Below the pieces are notes generated by a model, which saw only the letters and a program-made list of their open reading frames with translations, ran no database searches and was not told where the DNA came from. The position numbers and the translations under genes were made by a program. This document shows positions 39,119 to 51,196 of a stretch of DNA of 64,000 bases, one piece after another. Positions within the stretch are counted from its first letter, which is position 1. Each line of letters opens with the position of its first letter. Origin of the DNA: Crotalaria pallida (taxonomy: Eukaryota; Streptophyta; Magnoliopsida; Fabales; Fabaceae); NCBI GenBank assembly GCA_037953625.1, contig CM075649.1, forward strand, positions 106,025,290-106,089,289. The letters are read 5' to 3'.

Positions 39119-39269
39119 CATGAGTCCTTGGAGGTTGTAACAGGTGTAGAATGGTTAAGAGAGTATTCTAAAGGCATAGCATGGTCTAGGAATGTGTATT
39201 AGGACTTATAATAACAATTAGAATGATCCTAAAAATTGCTTGAGTCCCCAAGGGACGTAGAGGATCTAG

Positions 39270-40930
39270 CATGAGTCCTTGGAGGTTCTAACAGGTTTAG
39301 AATGGTTAAGAGAGTATTCTAAAGGCTTAGAATGGTCAAGGAATGTGTATTAGGACTTATAAGAACCATTAGAATGATCCTAAACATTGCTTGATTCCCC
39401 AAGGGTGGTAGAGGTTGTAGCATGAGTCCTTGGAGGTTCTAACAAGTGTAGAATGGTTAAGTGAGTATTCTAAAGGCTTAGAATGGTCTATGAATGTGTA
39501 TTAGGACTTATAAGAACCATTATAATGATCCTAAACAATGCTTGAGTCCCAAACGGACATAGAGGGTGTAGCATGAGTCCTTGGAGGTTCTATCAAGTGT
39601 AGAACGGTTAAGAGAGTATTCTAAAGGCTTAGAATGGTCTAGGAATGTGTATTAGGACTTATCCGAACCATTAGAATGATCGTAAACAATGCTTTAGTCC
39701 CCAAGGGACATAGAGGGTGTAGCATGAGTCCTTGGAGGTTGTAACAGGTGTAGAATGGTTAAGAGAGTATTCTAAAGGCATAGCATGGTCTAGGAATGTG
39801 TATTAGGACTTATAATAACAATTAGAATGATCCTAAAAATTGCTTGAGTCCCCAAGGGACGTAGAGGATCTAGCATGAGTCCTTGGAGGTTCTAACAGGT
39901 TTAGAATGGTTAAGAGAGTATTCTAAAGGCTTAGAATGGTCAAGGAATGTGTATTAGGACTTATAAGAACCATTAGAATGATCCTAAACATTGCTTGATT
40001 CCCCAAGGGTGGTAGAGGTTGTAGCATGAGTCCTTGGAGGTTCTAACAAGTGTAGAATGGTTAAGTGAGTATTCTAAAGGCTTAGAATGGTCTAGGAATG
40101 TGTATTAGGACTTATAAGAACCATTAGAATGATCCTAAACAATGCTTGAGTCCCCAAGGGACATAGAGGGTGTAGCATGAGTCCTTGGAGGTTCTAACAC
40201 GTGTAGAATGATTAAGAGAGTATTCTAAAGGCTTAGAATGCTCTAGGAATGTGTATTAGGACTTATAAGAACTATTAGAATGATCCTAAACAATGCTTGA
40301 GTCCCAAACGGACATAGAGAGTGTAGCATGAGTCCTTGGAGGTTCTATCAAGTGTAGAACGGTTAAGAGAGTATTCTAAAGGCTTAGAATGGTCTAGGAA
40401 TGTGTATTAGGACTTATACGAACCATTAGAATGATCGTAAACAATGCTTGAGTCCCCAAGGGACATAGAGGGTGTAGCATGAGTCCTTGGAGGTTGTAAC
40501 AGGTGTAGAATGGTTAAGAGAGTATTCTAAAGGCATAGCATGGTCTAGGAATGTGTATTAGGACTTATAATAACAATTAGAATGATCCTAAAAATTGCTT
40601 GAGTCCCCAAGGGACGTAGAGGATCTAGCATGAGTCCTTGGAGGTTCTAATAGGTTTAGAATGGTTAAGAGAGTATTCTAAAGGCTTAGAATGGTCAAGG
40701 AATGTGTATTAGGACTTATAAGAACCATTAGAATGATCCTAAACATTGCTTGATTCCCCAAGGGTGGTAGAGGTTGTAGCATGAGTCCTTGGAGGTTCTA
40801 ACAAGTGTAGAATGGTTAAGTGAGTATTCTAAAGGCTTAGAATGGTCTATGAATGTGTATTAGGACTTATAAGAACCATTATAATGATCCTAAACAATGC
40901 TTGAGTCCCAAACGGACATAGAGGGTGTAG
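39270..40930 (+). repeat. Clone of F monomers with GGGTGG ending
   Basis: Three F monomers (39270, 39874, 40629) share CCCCAAGGGTGGTAG in place of GGGAGGTAG. The variant sites are 604 bp (4 monomers) and 755 bp (5 monomers) apart. The 604-bp step holds A-G'-E-F. The 755-bp step holds an A/consensus hybrid, D, G, E and F. The same base change in unequal spacings suggests amplification followed by exchange of neighbouring monomers. Confidence 0.75.
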
Positions 40931-43900
40931 CATGAGTCCTTGGAGGTTCTATCAAGTGTAGAACGGTTAAGAGAGTATTCTAAAGGCTTAGAATGGTCTA
41001 GGAATGTGTATTAGGACTTATCCGAACCATTAGAATGATCGTAAACAATGCTTTAGTCCCCAAGGGACATAGAGGGTGTAGCATGAGTCCTTGGAGGTTG
41101 TAACAGGTGTAGAATGGTTAAGAGAGTATTCTAAAGGCATAGCATGGTCTAGGAATGTGTATTAGGACTTATAATAACAATTAGAATGATCCTAAAAATT
41201 GCTTGAGTCCCCAAGGGACGTAGAGGATCTAGCATGAGTCCTTGGAGGTTCTAACAGGTTTAGAATGGTTAAGAGAGTATTCTAAAGGCTTAGAATGCTC
41301 TAGGAATGTGTATTAGGACTTATAAGAACTATTAGAATGATCCTAAACAATGCTTGAGTCCCAAACGGACATAGAGGGTGTAGCATGAGTCCTTGGAGGT
41401 TCTAACAAGTGTAGAATGGTTAAGAGAGTATTCTAAAGGCGTAGAATGGTGTAGGAATGTGTATTATGACTTATAAGAACCATTAGAATGATCCTAAACA
41501 ATGCTTGAGTCCCCAAGGGACGTAGAGGGTCATGCATGAGTCCTTGGAGGTTCTAACAAGTGTAGAATGGTTAAGAGAGTATTCTAAAGGCTTAGAATGG
41601 TCTAGGAATGTGTATTAGGACTTATAAGAACCATTAGAATGATCCTAAACAATGCTTGAGTCCCCAAGGGACATAGAGGGTGTAGCATGAGTCCTTGGAG
41701 GTTCTAACAAGTGTAGAATGATTAAGAGAGTATTCTAAAGGCTTAGAATGCTCTAGGAATGTGTATTAGGACTTATAAGAACTATTAGAATGATCCTAAA
41801 CAATGCTTGAGTCCCAAACGGACATAGAGGGTGTAGCATGAGTCCTTGGAGGTTCTATCAAGTGTAGAACGGTTAAGAGAGTATTCTAAAGGCTTAGAAT
41901 GGTCTAGGAATGTGTATTAGGAGTTATACGAACCATTAGAATGATCGTAAACAATGCTTGAGTCCCCAAGGGACATAGAGGGTGTAGCATGAGTCCTTGG
42001 AGGTTGTAACAGGTGTAGAATGGTTAAGAGAGTATTCTAAAGGCATAGCATGGTCTAGGAATGTGTATTAGGACTTATAATAACAATTAGAATGATCCTA
42101 AAAATTGCTTGAGTCCCCAAGGGACGTAGAGGATCTAGCATGAGTCCTTGGAGGTTCTAACAGGTTTAGAATGGTTAAGAGAGTATTCTAAAGGCTTAGA
42201 ATGGTCAAGGAATGTGTATTAGGACTTATAAGAACCATTAGAATGATCCTAAACATTGCTTGATTCCCCAAGGGAGGTAGAGGTTGTAGCATGAGTCCTT
42301 GGAGGTTCTAACAAGTGTAAAATGGTTAAGTGAGTATTCTAAAGGCTTAGAATGGTCTATGAATGTGTATTAGGACTTATAAGAACCATTACAATGATCC
42401 TAAACAATACTTGAGTCCCAAACGGACATAGAGGGTGTAGCATGAGTCCTTGGAGGTTCTATCAAGTGTAGAACGGTTAAGAGAGTATTCTAAAGGCTTA
42501 GAATGGTCTAGGAATGTGTATTAGGACTTATAAGAACCATTAGAATGATCCTAAACAATGCTTGAGTCCCCAAGGGACATAGAGGGTGTAGCATGAGTCC
42601 TTGGAGGTTCTAACAAGTGTAGAATGATTAAGAGAGTATTCTAAAGGCTTAGAATGCTCTAGGAATGTGTATTAGGACTTATAAGAACTATTAGAATGAT
42701 CCTAAACAATGCTTGAGTCCCAAACGGACATAGAGGGTGTAGCATGAGTCCTTGGAGGTTCTATCAAGTGTAGAACGGTTAAGAGAGTATTCTAAAGGCT
42801 TAGAATGGTCTAGGATTGTGTATTAGGACTTATGCGAACCATTAGAATGATCGTAAACAATGCTTGAGTCCCCAAGGGACATAGAGGGTGTAGCATGAGT
42901 CCTTGGAGGTTGTAACAGGTGTAGAATGGTTAAGAGAGTATTCTAAAGGCATAGCATGGTCTAGGAATGTGTATTAGGACTTATAATAACAATTAGAATG
43001 ATCCTAAAAATTGCTTGAGTCCCCAAGGGACGTAGAGGATCTAGCATGAGTCCTTGTAGGTTCTAACAGGTTTAGAATGGTTAAGAGAGTATTCTAAAGG
43101 CTTAGAATGGTCAAGGAATGTGTATTAGGACTTATAAGAACCATTAGAATGATCCTAAACATTGCTTGATTCCCCAAGGGAGGTAGAGGTCGTAGCATGA
43201 GTCCTTGGAGGTTCTAACAAGTGTAAAATGGTTAAGTGAGTATTCTAAAGGCTTAGAATGGTCTATGAATGTGTATTAGGACTTATAAGAACCATTATAA
43301 TGATCCTAAACAATGCTTGAGTCCCAAACGGACATAGAGGGTGTAGCATGAGTCCTTGGAGGTTCTATCAAGTGTAGAACGGTTAAGAGAGTATTCTAAA
43401 GGCTTAGAATGGTCTAGGAATGTGTATTAGGACTTATCCGAACCATTAGAATGATCGTAAACAATGCTTTAGTCCCCAAGGGACATAGAGGGTGTAGCAT
43501 GAGTCCTTGGAGGTTGTAACAGGTGTAGAATGGTTAAGAGAGTATTCTAAAGGCATAGCATGGTCTAGGAATGTGTATTAGGACTTATAATAACAATTAG
43601 AATGATCCTAAAAATTGCTTGAGTCCCCAAGGGACGTAGAGGATCTAGCATGAGTCCTTGGAGGTTCTAACAGGTTTAGAATGGTTAAGAGAGTATTCTA
43701 AAGGCTTAGAATGGTCAAGGAATGTGTATTAGGACTTATAAGAACCATTAGAATGATCCTAAACATTGCTTGATTCCCCAAGGGAGGTAGAGGTTGTAGC
43801 ATGAGTCCTTGGAGGTTCTAACAAGTGTAAAATGGTTAAGTGAGTATTCTAAAGGCTTAGAATGGTCTATGAATGTGTATTAGGACTTATAAGAACCATT

Positions 43901-45757
43901 ATAATGATCCTAAACAATGCTTGAGTCCCAAACGGACATAGAGGGTGTAGCATGAGTCCTTGGAGGTTCTAACAAGTGTAGAATGGTTAAGAGAGTATTC
44001 TAAAGGCGTAGAATGGTGTAGGAATGTGTATTATGACTTATAAGAACCATTAGAATGATCCTAAACAATGCTTGAGTCCCCAAGGGACGTAGAGGGTCAT
44101 GCATGAGTCCTTGGAGGTTCTAACAAGTGTAGAATGGTTAAGAGAGTATTCTAAAGGCTTAGAATGGTCTAGGAATGTGTATTAGGACTTATAAGAACCA
44201 TTAGAATGATCCTAAACAATGCTTGAGTCCCCAAGGGACATAGAGGGTGTAGCATGAGTCCTTGGAGGTTCTAACAAGTGTAGAATGATTAAGAGAGTAT
44301 TCTAAAGGCTTAGAATGCTCTAGGAATGTGTATTAGGACTTATACGAACCATTAGAATGATCGTAAACAATGCTTGAGTCCCCAAGGGACATAGAGGGTG
44401 TAGCATGAGTCCTTGGAGGTTCTAACAAGTGTAGAATGATTAAGAGAGTATTCTAAAGGCTTAGAATGCTCTAAGAATGTGTATTAGGACTTATAAGAAC
44501 TATTAGAATGATCCTAAACAATGCTTGAGTCCCAAACGGACATAGAGGGTGTAGCATGAGTCCTTGGAGGTTCTATCAAGTGTAGAACGGTTAAGAGAGT
44601 ATTCTAAAGGCTTAGAATGGTCTAGGAATGTGTATTAGGACTTATACGAACCATTAGAATGATCGTAAACAATGCTTGAGTCCCCAAGGGACATAGAGGG
44701 TGTAACATGAGTCCTTGGAGGTTGTAACAGGTGTAGAATGGTTAAGAGAGTATTCTAAAGGCATAGCATGGTCTAGGAATGTGTATTAGGACTTATAATA
44801 ACAATTAGAATGATCGTAAACAATGCTTGAGTCCCCAAGGGACATAGAGGGTGTAGCATGAGTCCTTGGAGGTTGTAACAGGTGTAGAATGGTTAAGAGA
44901 GTATTTTAAAGGCATAGAATGGTCAAGGAATGTGTATTAGGACTTATAATAACAATTAGAATGATCCTAAAAATTGCTTGAGTCCCCAAGGGACGTAGAG
45001 GTTGTAACATGAGTCCTTGGAGGTTCTAACTGGTTTAGAATGGTTAAGAGAGTATTCTAAAGGCTTAGAATGGTCAAGGAATGTGTATTAGGACTTATAA
45101 GAACCATTAGAATGATCCTAAACATTGCTTGATTCCCCAAGGGAGGTAGAGGTTGTAGCATGAGTCCTTGGAGGTTCTAACAAGTGTAGAATGATTAAGA
45201 GAGTATTCTAAAGGCTTAGAATGGTCTATGAATGTGTATTAGGACTTATAAGAACCATTATAATGATCCTAAACAATGCTTGAGTCCCCAAGGGACATAG
45301 AGGGTGTAGCATGAGTCCTTGGAGGTTCTAACAAGTGTAGAATGATTAAGATAGTATTCTAAAGGCTTAGAATGGTCTAGGAATGTGTATTAGGACTTAT
45401 AAGAACCATTAGAATGATCCTAAACAATGCTTGAGTCCCCAAGGGACATAGAGGGTGTAGCATGAGTCCTTGGAGGTTCTAACAAGTGTAGAATGATTAA
45501 GAGAGTATTCTAAAGGCTTAGAATGCTCTAGGAATGTGTATTAGGACTTATAAGAACTATTAGAATGATCCTAAACAATTCTTGAGTCCCAAACGGACAT
45601 AGAGGGTGTAGCATGAGTCCTTGGAGGTTCTATCAAGTGTAGAACGGTTAAGAGAGTATTCTAAAGGCTTAGAATGGTCTAGGAATGTGTATTAGGACTT
45701 ATAAGAACCATTAGAATGATCCTAAACAATGCTTGAGTCCCAAAGGGACATAGAGGG

Positions 45758-45899
45758 TGTAGCATGAGTCCTTGGAGGTTCTAACAAGATTAAGAGAGTA
45801 TTCTAAAGGCTTAGAATGGTCTAGGAATGTGTATTAGGACTTATAAGAACCATTAGAATGATCCTAAACAATGCTTGAGTCCCCAAGGGACATAGAGGG
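45758..45899 (+). repeat. Monomer with 9-bp internal deletion
   Basis: The expected CAAGTGTAGAATGATTAAG reads CAAGATTAAG at 45785-45794, a loss of nine bases just after 45788. This is the largest deletion I noticed in a monomer and was seen in only this copy, so it appears not to have been propagated. It lies near the right end of domain II. The monomer limits given are approximate. Confidence 0.7.
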
Positions 45900-46199
45900 T
45901 GTAGCATGAGTCCTTGGAGGTTCTAACAAGTGTAGAATGATTAAGAGAGTATTCTAAAGGCTTAGAATGCTCTAGGAATGTGTATTAGGACTTATAAGAA
46001 CTATTAGAATGATCCTAAACAATTCTTGAGTCCCAAACGGACATAGAGGGCGTAGCATGAGTCCTTGGAGGTTCTATCAAGTGTAGAACGGTTAAGAGAG
46101 TATTCTAAAGGCTTAGAATGGTCTAGGAATGTGTATTAGGACTTATACGAACCATTAGAATGATCGTAAACAATGCTTGAGTCCCCAAGGGACATAGAG

Positions 46200-46800
46200 G
46201 GTGTAGCATGAGTCCTTGGAGGTTCTAACAAGTGTAGAATGGTTAAGAGAGTATTCTAAAGGCTTAGAATGGTCTAGTAATGTGTACTATGACTTATAAG
46301 AACCATTAGAATGATCCTAAATAATGCTTGAGTCCCCAAGGGACGTAGAGGGTCTTGCATGAGTCCTTGGAGGTTCTAACAAGTGTAGAATGGTTAAGAG
46401 AGTATTCTAAAGGCTTAGAATGGTCTAGGAATGTGTATTAGGACTTATACGAACCATTAGAATGATCGTAAACAATGCTTGAGTCCCCAAGGGACATAGA
46501 GGGTGTAGCATGAGTCCTTGGAGGTTCTAACAAGTGTAGAATGGTTAAGAGAGTATTCTAAAGGCTTAGAATGGTCTAGTAATGTGTATTATGACTTATA
46601 AGAACCATTAGAATGATCCTAAATAATGCTTGAGTCCCCAAGGGACGTAGAGGGTCTTGCATGAGTCCTTGGAGGTTCTAACAAGTGTAGAATGGTTAAG
46701 AGAGTATTCTAAAGGCTTAGAATGGTCTAGGAATGTGTATTAGGACTTATAAGAACCATTAGAATGATCCTAAACAATGCTTGAGTCCCCAAGGGACATA
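46200..46800 (+). repeat. Transition zone between satellite domains II and III
   Basis: Here G-type units with GATCGTA alternate with units carrying GGTCTAGTAATG and TATGAC followed by the junction GGGTCTTGCATGAG. The GGTCTAGTAATG variants at 46271 and 46573 are 302 bp apart, so a dimer was duplicated. Left-type markers stop at about 46.04-46.47 kb and the first AAATTCTTAG unit begins just after 46.84 kb. There is no unique sequence at the switch; monomer phase is kept. Confidence 0.75.
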
Positions 46801-49800
46801 AAGGGCGTAGCATGAGTCCTTGGAGGTTCTATCAAGCGTAGAATGGTTAAGAGAGTATTCTAAATTCTTAGAATGGTCTATGAATGTGTATTAGGACTTA
46901 TACGAACCATTAGAATGATCCTAAACAATGCTTGAGTCCCCAAGGGACATAGAGGGTGTAGCATGAGTCCTTGGAGGTTCTAACCGGTGTAGAATGGTTA
47001 AGAGAGTATTCTAAAGGCTTAGTATGGTCTAGGAATGTGTATTAGGACTTATAATAACCATTAGAATGATCCTAAACATTGCATGGTACCCCAAGGGACG
47101 TAGAAGGGTGTAGCATGAGTCCTTGGAGGTTCTAACAAGTGTAGAATGGTTAAGAGAGTATTCTAAAGGCTTAGAATGGTCTAGGAATATGTATTATGAC
47201 TTATAAGAACCATTGGAAAGATCCTAAACAATGCTTGAGTCCCCAAGGGACGTAGAGGGTGTAGCATGAGTCCTTGGAGGTTCTAACAAGTGTAGAATGG
47301 TTAAGTGAGTATTCTAAAGGCTTAGAATGGTCTAGGAATGTGTATTAGGACTTATAAGAACCATTAGAATGATCCTAAACAATGCTTGAGTCCCCATGGG
47401 ACATAAAGGGTGTAGCATGAGTCCTTGGAGGTTCTATCAAGTGTAGAATGGTTAAGAGAGTATTCTAAAGGCTTAGAATGGTCTATGAATGTGTATTAGG
47501 ACTTATAAAAACCATTATAATGATCCTAAACAATGCTTGAGTCCCCAAGGGACATAAAGGGTGTAGCATGAGTCCTTGGAGGTTCTATCAAGTGTAGAAT
47601 GGTTAAGAGAGTATTCTAAATTCTTAGAATGGTCTATGAATGTGTATTAGGACTTATAAGAACCATTATAATGATCCTAAACAATGCTTGAGTCCCCAAG
47701 GGACATAAAGGGTGTAGCATGAGTCCTTGGAGGTTCTATCAAGTGTAGAATGGTTAAGAGAGTATTCTAAATTCTTAGAATGGTCTATGAATGTGTATTA
47801 GGACTTATACGAACCATTAGAATGATCCTAAACAATGCTTGAGTCCCCAAGGGACGTAGAAGGGTGTAGCATGAGTCCTTGGAGGTTCTAACAAGTGTAG
47901 AATGGTTAAGAGAGTATTCTAAAGGCTTAGAATGGTCTAGGAATGTGTATTATGACTTATAAGAACCATTAGAAAGATCCTAAACAATGCTTGAGTCCCC
48001 AAGGGACGTAGAGGGTGTAGCATGAGTCCTTGGAGGTTCTAACAAGTGTAGAATGGTTAAGTGAGTATTCTAAAGGCTTAGAATGGTCTAGGAATATGTA
48101 TTATGACTTATAAGAACCATTGGAAAGATCCTAAACAATGCTTGAGTCCCCAAGGGACGTAGAGGGTGTAGCATGAGTCCTTGGAGGTTCTAACAAGTGT
48201 AGAATGGTTAAGTGAGTATTCTAAAGGCTTAGAATGGTCTATGAATGTGTATTAGGACTTATAAGAACCATTATAATGATCCTAAACAATGCTTGAGTCC
48301 CCAAGGGACATAAAGGGTGTAGCATGAGTCCTTGGAGGTTCTATCAAGTGTAGAATGGTTAAGAGAGTATTCTAAATTCTTAGAATGGTCTATGAATGTG
48401 TATTAGGACTTATAAGAACCATTATAATGATCCTAAACAATGCTTGAGTCCCCAAGGGACATAAAGGGTGTAGCATGAGTCCTTGGAGGTTCTATCAAGT
48501 GTAGAATGGTTAAGAGAGTATTCTAAATTCTTAGAATGGTCTATGAATGTGTATTAGGACTTATACGAACCATTAGAATGATCCTAAACAATGCTTGAGT
48601 CCCCAAGGGACGTAGAAGGGTGTAGCATGAGTCCTTGGAGGTTCTAACAAGTGTAGAATGGTTAAGAGAGTATTCTAAATTCTTAGAATGGTCTATGAAT
48701 GTGTATTAGGACTTATACGAACCATTAGAATGATCCTAAACAATGCTTGAGTCCCCAAGGGACGTAGAAGGGTGTAGCATGAGTCCTTGGAGGTTCTAAC
48801 AAGTGTAGAATGGTTAAGAGAGTATTCTAAAGGCTTAGAATGGTCTAGGAATGTGTATTAGGACTTATAAGAACCATTAGAATGATCCTAAACAATGCTT
48901 GAGTCCCCAAGGGACATAAAGGGCGTAGCATGAGTCCTTGGAGGTTCTATCAAGCGTAGAATGGTTAAGAGAGTATTCTAAATTCTTAGAATGGTCTATG
49001 AATGTGTATTAGGACTTATACGAACCATTAGAATGATCCTAAACAATGCTTGAGTCCCCAAGGGACATAGAGGGTGTAGCATGAGTCCTTGGAGGTTCTA
49101 ACCGGTGTAGAATGGTTAAGAGAGTATTCTAAAGGCTTAGTATGGTCTAGGAATGTGTATTAGGACTTATAATAACCATTAGAATGATCCTAAACATTGC
49201 ATGGTACCCCAAGGGACGTAGAAGGGTGTAGCATGAGTCCTTGGAGGTTCTAACAAATGTAGAATGGTTAAGAGAGTATTCTAAAGGCTTAGAATGGTCT
49301 AGGAATATGTATTATGACTTATAAGAACCATTGGAAAGATCCTAAACAATGCTTGAGTCCCCAAGGGACGTAGAGGGTGTAGCATGAGTCCTTGGAGGTT
49401 CTAACAAGTGTAGAATGGTTAAGTGAGTATTCTAAAGGCTTAGAATGGTCTAGGAATGTGTATTAGGACTTATAAGAACCATTAGAATGATCCTAAACAA
49501 TGCTTGAGTCCCCATGGGACATAAAGGGTGTAGCATGAGTCCTTGGAGGTTCTATCAAGTGTAGAATGGTTAAGAGAGTATTCTAAAGGCTTAGAATGGT
49601 CTATGAATGTGTATTAGGACTTATAAAAACCATTATAATGATCCTAAACAATGCTTGAGTCCCCAAGGGACATAAAGGGTGTAGCATGAGTCCTTGGAGG
49701 TTCTATCAAGTGTAGAATGGTTAAGAGAGTATTCTAAATTCTTAGAATGGTCTATGAATGTGTATTAGGACTTATAAGAACCATTATAATGATCCTAAAC

Positions 49801-50591
49801 AATGCTTGAGTCCCCAAGGGACATAAAGGGTGTAGCATGAGTCCTTGGAGGTTCTATCAAGTGTAGAATGGTTAAGAGAGTATTCTAAATTCTTAGAATG
49901 GTCTATGAATGTGTATTAGGACTTATACGAACCATTAGAATGATCCTAAACAATGCTTGAGTCCCCAAGGGACGTAGAAGGGTGTAGCATGAGTCCTTGG
50001 AGGTTCTAACAAGTGTAGAATGGTTAAGAGAGTATTCTAAAGGCTTAGAATGGTCTAGGAATGTGTATTATGACTTATAAGAACCATTAGAAAGATCCTA
50101 AACAATGCTTGAGTCCCCAAGGGACGTAGAGGGTGTAGCATGAGTCCTTGGAGGTTCTAACAAGTGTAGAATGGTTAAGTGAGTATTCTAAAGGCTTAGA
50201 ATGGTCTAGGAATATGTATTATGACTTATAAGAACCATTGGAAAGATCCTAAACAATGCTTGAGTCCCCAAGGGACGTAGAGGGTGTAGCATGAGTCCTT
50301 GGAGGTTCTAACAAGTGTAGAATGGTTAAGTGAGTATTCTAAAGGCTTAGAATGGTCTATGAATGTGTATTAGGACTTATAAGAACCATTATAATGATCC
50401 TAAACAATGCTTGAGTCCCCAAGGGACATAAAGGGTGTAGCATGAGTCCTTGGAGGTTCTATCAAGTGTAGAATGGTTAAGAGAGTATTCTAAATTCTTA
50501 GAATGGTCTATGAATGTGTATTAGGACTTATAAGAACCATTATAATGATCCTAAACAATGCTTGAGTCCCCAAGGGACATAAAGGGTGTAG

Positions 50592-50742
50592 CATGAGTCC
50601 TTGGAGGTTCTATCAAGTGTAGAATGGTTAAGAGAGTATTCTAAATTCTTAGAATGGTCTATGAATGTGTATTAGGACTTATACGAACCATTAGAATGAT
50701 CCTAAACAATGCTTGAGTCCCCAAGGGACATAGAGGGTGTAG
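50592..50742 (+). repeat. Monomer subfamily M, AATTC form (reference copy)
   Basis: It has CTATCAAGTGTAGAATGG and ATTCTAAATTCTTAGAATGG in place of ATTCTAAAGGC, then GGTCTATGAATG and either TTATACGAACC or TTATAAGAACCATTATAATG. The usual ending is GACATAAAGGG. The loop of the AT-rich dyad changes from AGGC to ATTC but both arms stay intact. This is the most frequent diagnostic unit of domain III and was not seen left of about 46.8 kb. A sub-variant with ATTATAAATTC occurs near 55.18, 57.60 and 62.29 kb. Confidence 0.85.
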
Positions 50743-50894
50743 CATGAGTCCTTGGAAGTTCTAACCGGTGTAGAATGGTTAAGAGAGTATTCTAAAGGCT
50801 TAGCATGGTCTAGGAATGTGTATTAGGACTTATAATAACCATTAGAATGATCCTAAACATTGCATGGTACCCCAAGGGACGTAGAAGGGTGTAG
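50743..50894 (+). repeat. Monomer subfamily K, 152 bp (reference copy)
   Basis: Markers are ACCGGTGTAG, GGCTTAG(C/T)ATGG, TAATAACC, ATTGCATGGTACCCC and the ending GTAGAAGGG, whose extra base makes the unit 152 bp. The GGTACC sites at about 47085, 49203, 50866, 52529, 54191, 56611, 59031 and 63417 mark its copies and serve as a natural ruler for the domain III HORs. It shares features with E (ATAATAAC, TTAGCATGG), so it may be an E relative. A slightly different K-like unit without the extra base starts at 33080. Confidence 0.85.
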
Positions 50895-51045
50895 CATGAG
50901 TCCTTGGAGGTTCTAACAAGTGTAGAATGGTTAAGAGAGTATTCTAAAGGCTTAGAATGGTCTAGGAATGTGTATTATGACTTATAAGAACCATTAGAAA
51001 GATCCTAAACAATGCTTGAGTCCCCAAGGGACGTAGAGGGTGTAG

Positions 51046-51196
51046 CATGAGTCCTTGGAGGTTCTAACAAGTGTAGAATGGTTAAGTGACTATTCTAAAG
51101 GCTTAGAATGGTCTAGGAATATGTATTATGACTTATAAGAACCATTGGAAAGATCCTAAACAATGCTTGAGTCCCCAAGGGACGTAGAGGGTGTAG
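51046..51196 (+). repeat. Monomer subfamily N, GGAAAG form (reference copy)
   Basis: It carries GGTCTAGGAATATGTATTATGAC and CATTGGAAAGATCC; a sister form has GGAATGTGTATTATGAC and CATTAGAAAG. The ending is GACGTAGAGGG. N units follow 152-bp junctions and come in pairs within the 11- and 14-monomer HORs. The TATTATGAC motif is shared with the left-hand H monomer. This reference copy also has a private GTGACTATTC change. Confidence 0.8.

Larger units (their letters stand above)
25230..46500 (+). repeat. Satellite domain II (A-G plus H, I, J)
   Basis: Monomers A-G continue, but three more subfamilies are interspersed. H has GGTGTAGG and TATTATGAC. I is close to the overall consensus and follows the junction GGGTCATGCATGAG. 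J has GTGCTCCAAGGCAC. Cassettes such as E-J-H-I or H-I-D-G-E-F recur (25230, 27193, 28703, 35194, 41384, 43951). Local amplifications of 4, 5 and 6 monomers are visible. The C/B markers AACGG and the CCCAAACGG marker are last seen near 46.04-46.09 kb, and the G marker GATCGTA near 46.47 kb, so the right boundary is a transition zone of about 0.5 kb. Nothing other than satellite is present. Confidence 0.8.
46803..51038 (+). repeat. 14-monomer HOR duplicated, 2118 bp
   Basis: The junction AAAGGGCGTAG with CTATCAAGCGTAG at 46803 recurs at 48921, and the K-unit GCATGGTACC at 47081 recurs at 49199; both offsets are 2118 bp. That equals 14 x 151 plus 4, from units with the extra base. TTAGTATGG in K and CCCCATGGGAC downstream are also shared. 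The copies are close to identical by eye, with small differences such as AACAAATGTAG at 49253. The end coordinate is where the second copy's continuation becomes ambiguous. Confidence 0.85.

Noticed and set aside
46200..46870. A transposon or unique-sequence junction at the change of satellite domain.
   Set aside because: Every base across the switch can be placed in a phased monomer of the same satellite. No foreign sequence, terminal inverted repeat or poly-A tract is present.
50743..50894. K-type monomers with GGTACC as a separate satellite family.
   Set aside because: They align along their whole length with the other monomers (CATGAGTCCTTGG, TAGAATGGTTAAGAG, ATGATCC or ATGTCC, CCCCAAGGGAC), so they are a subfamily only.
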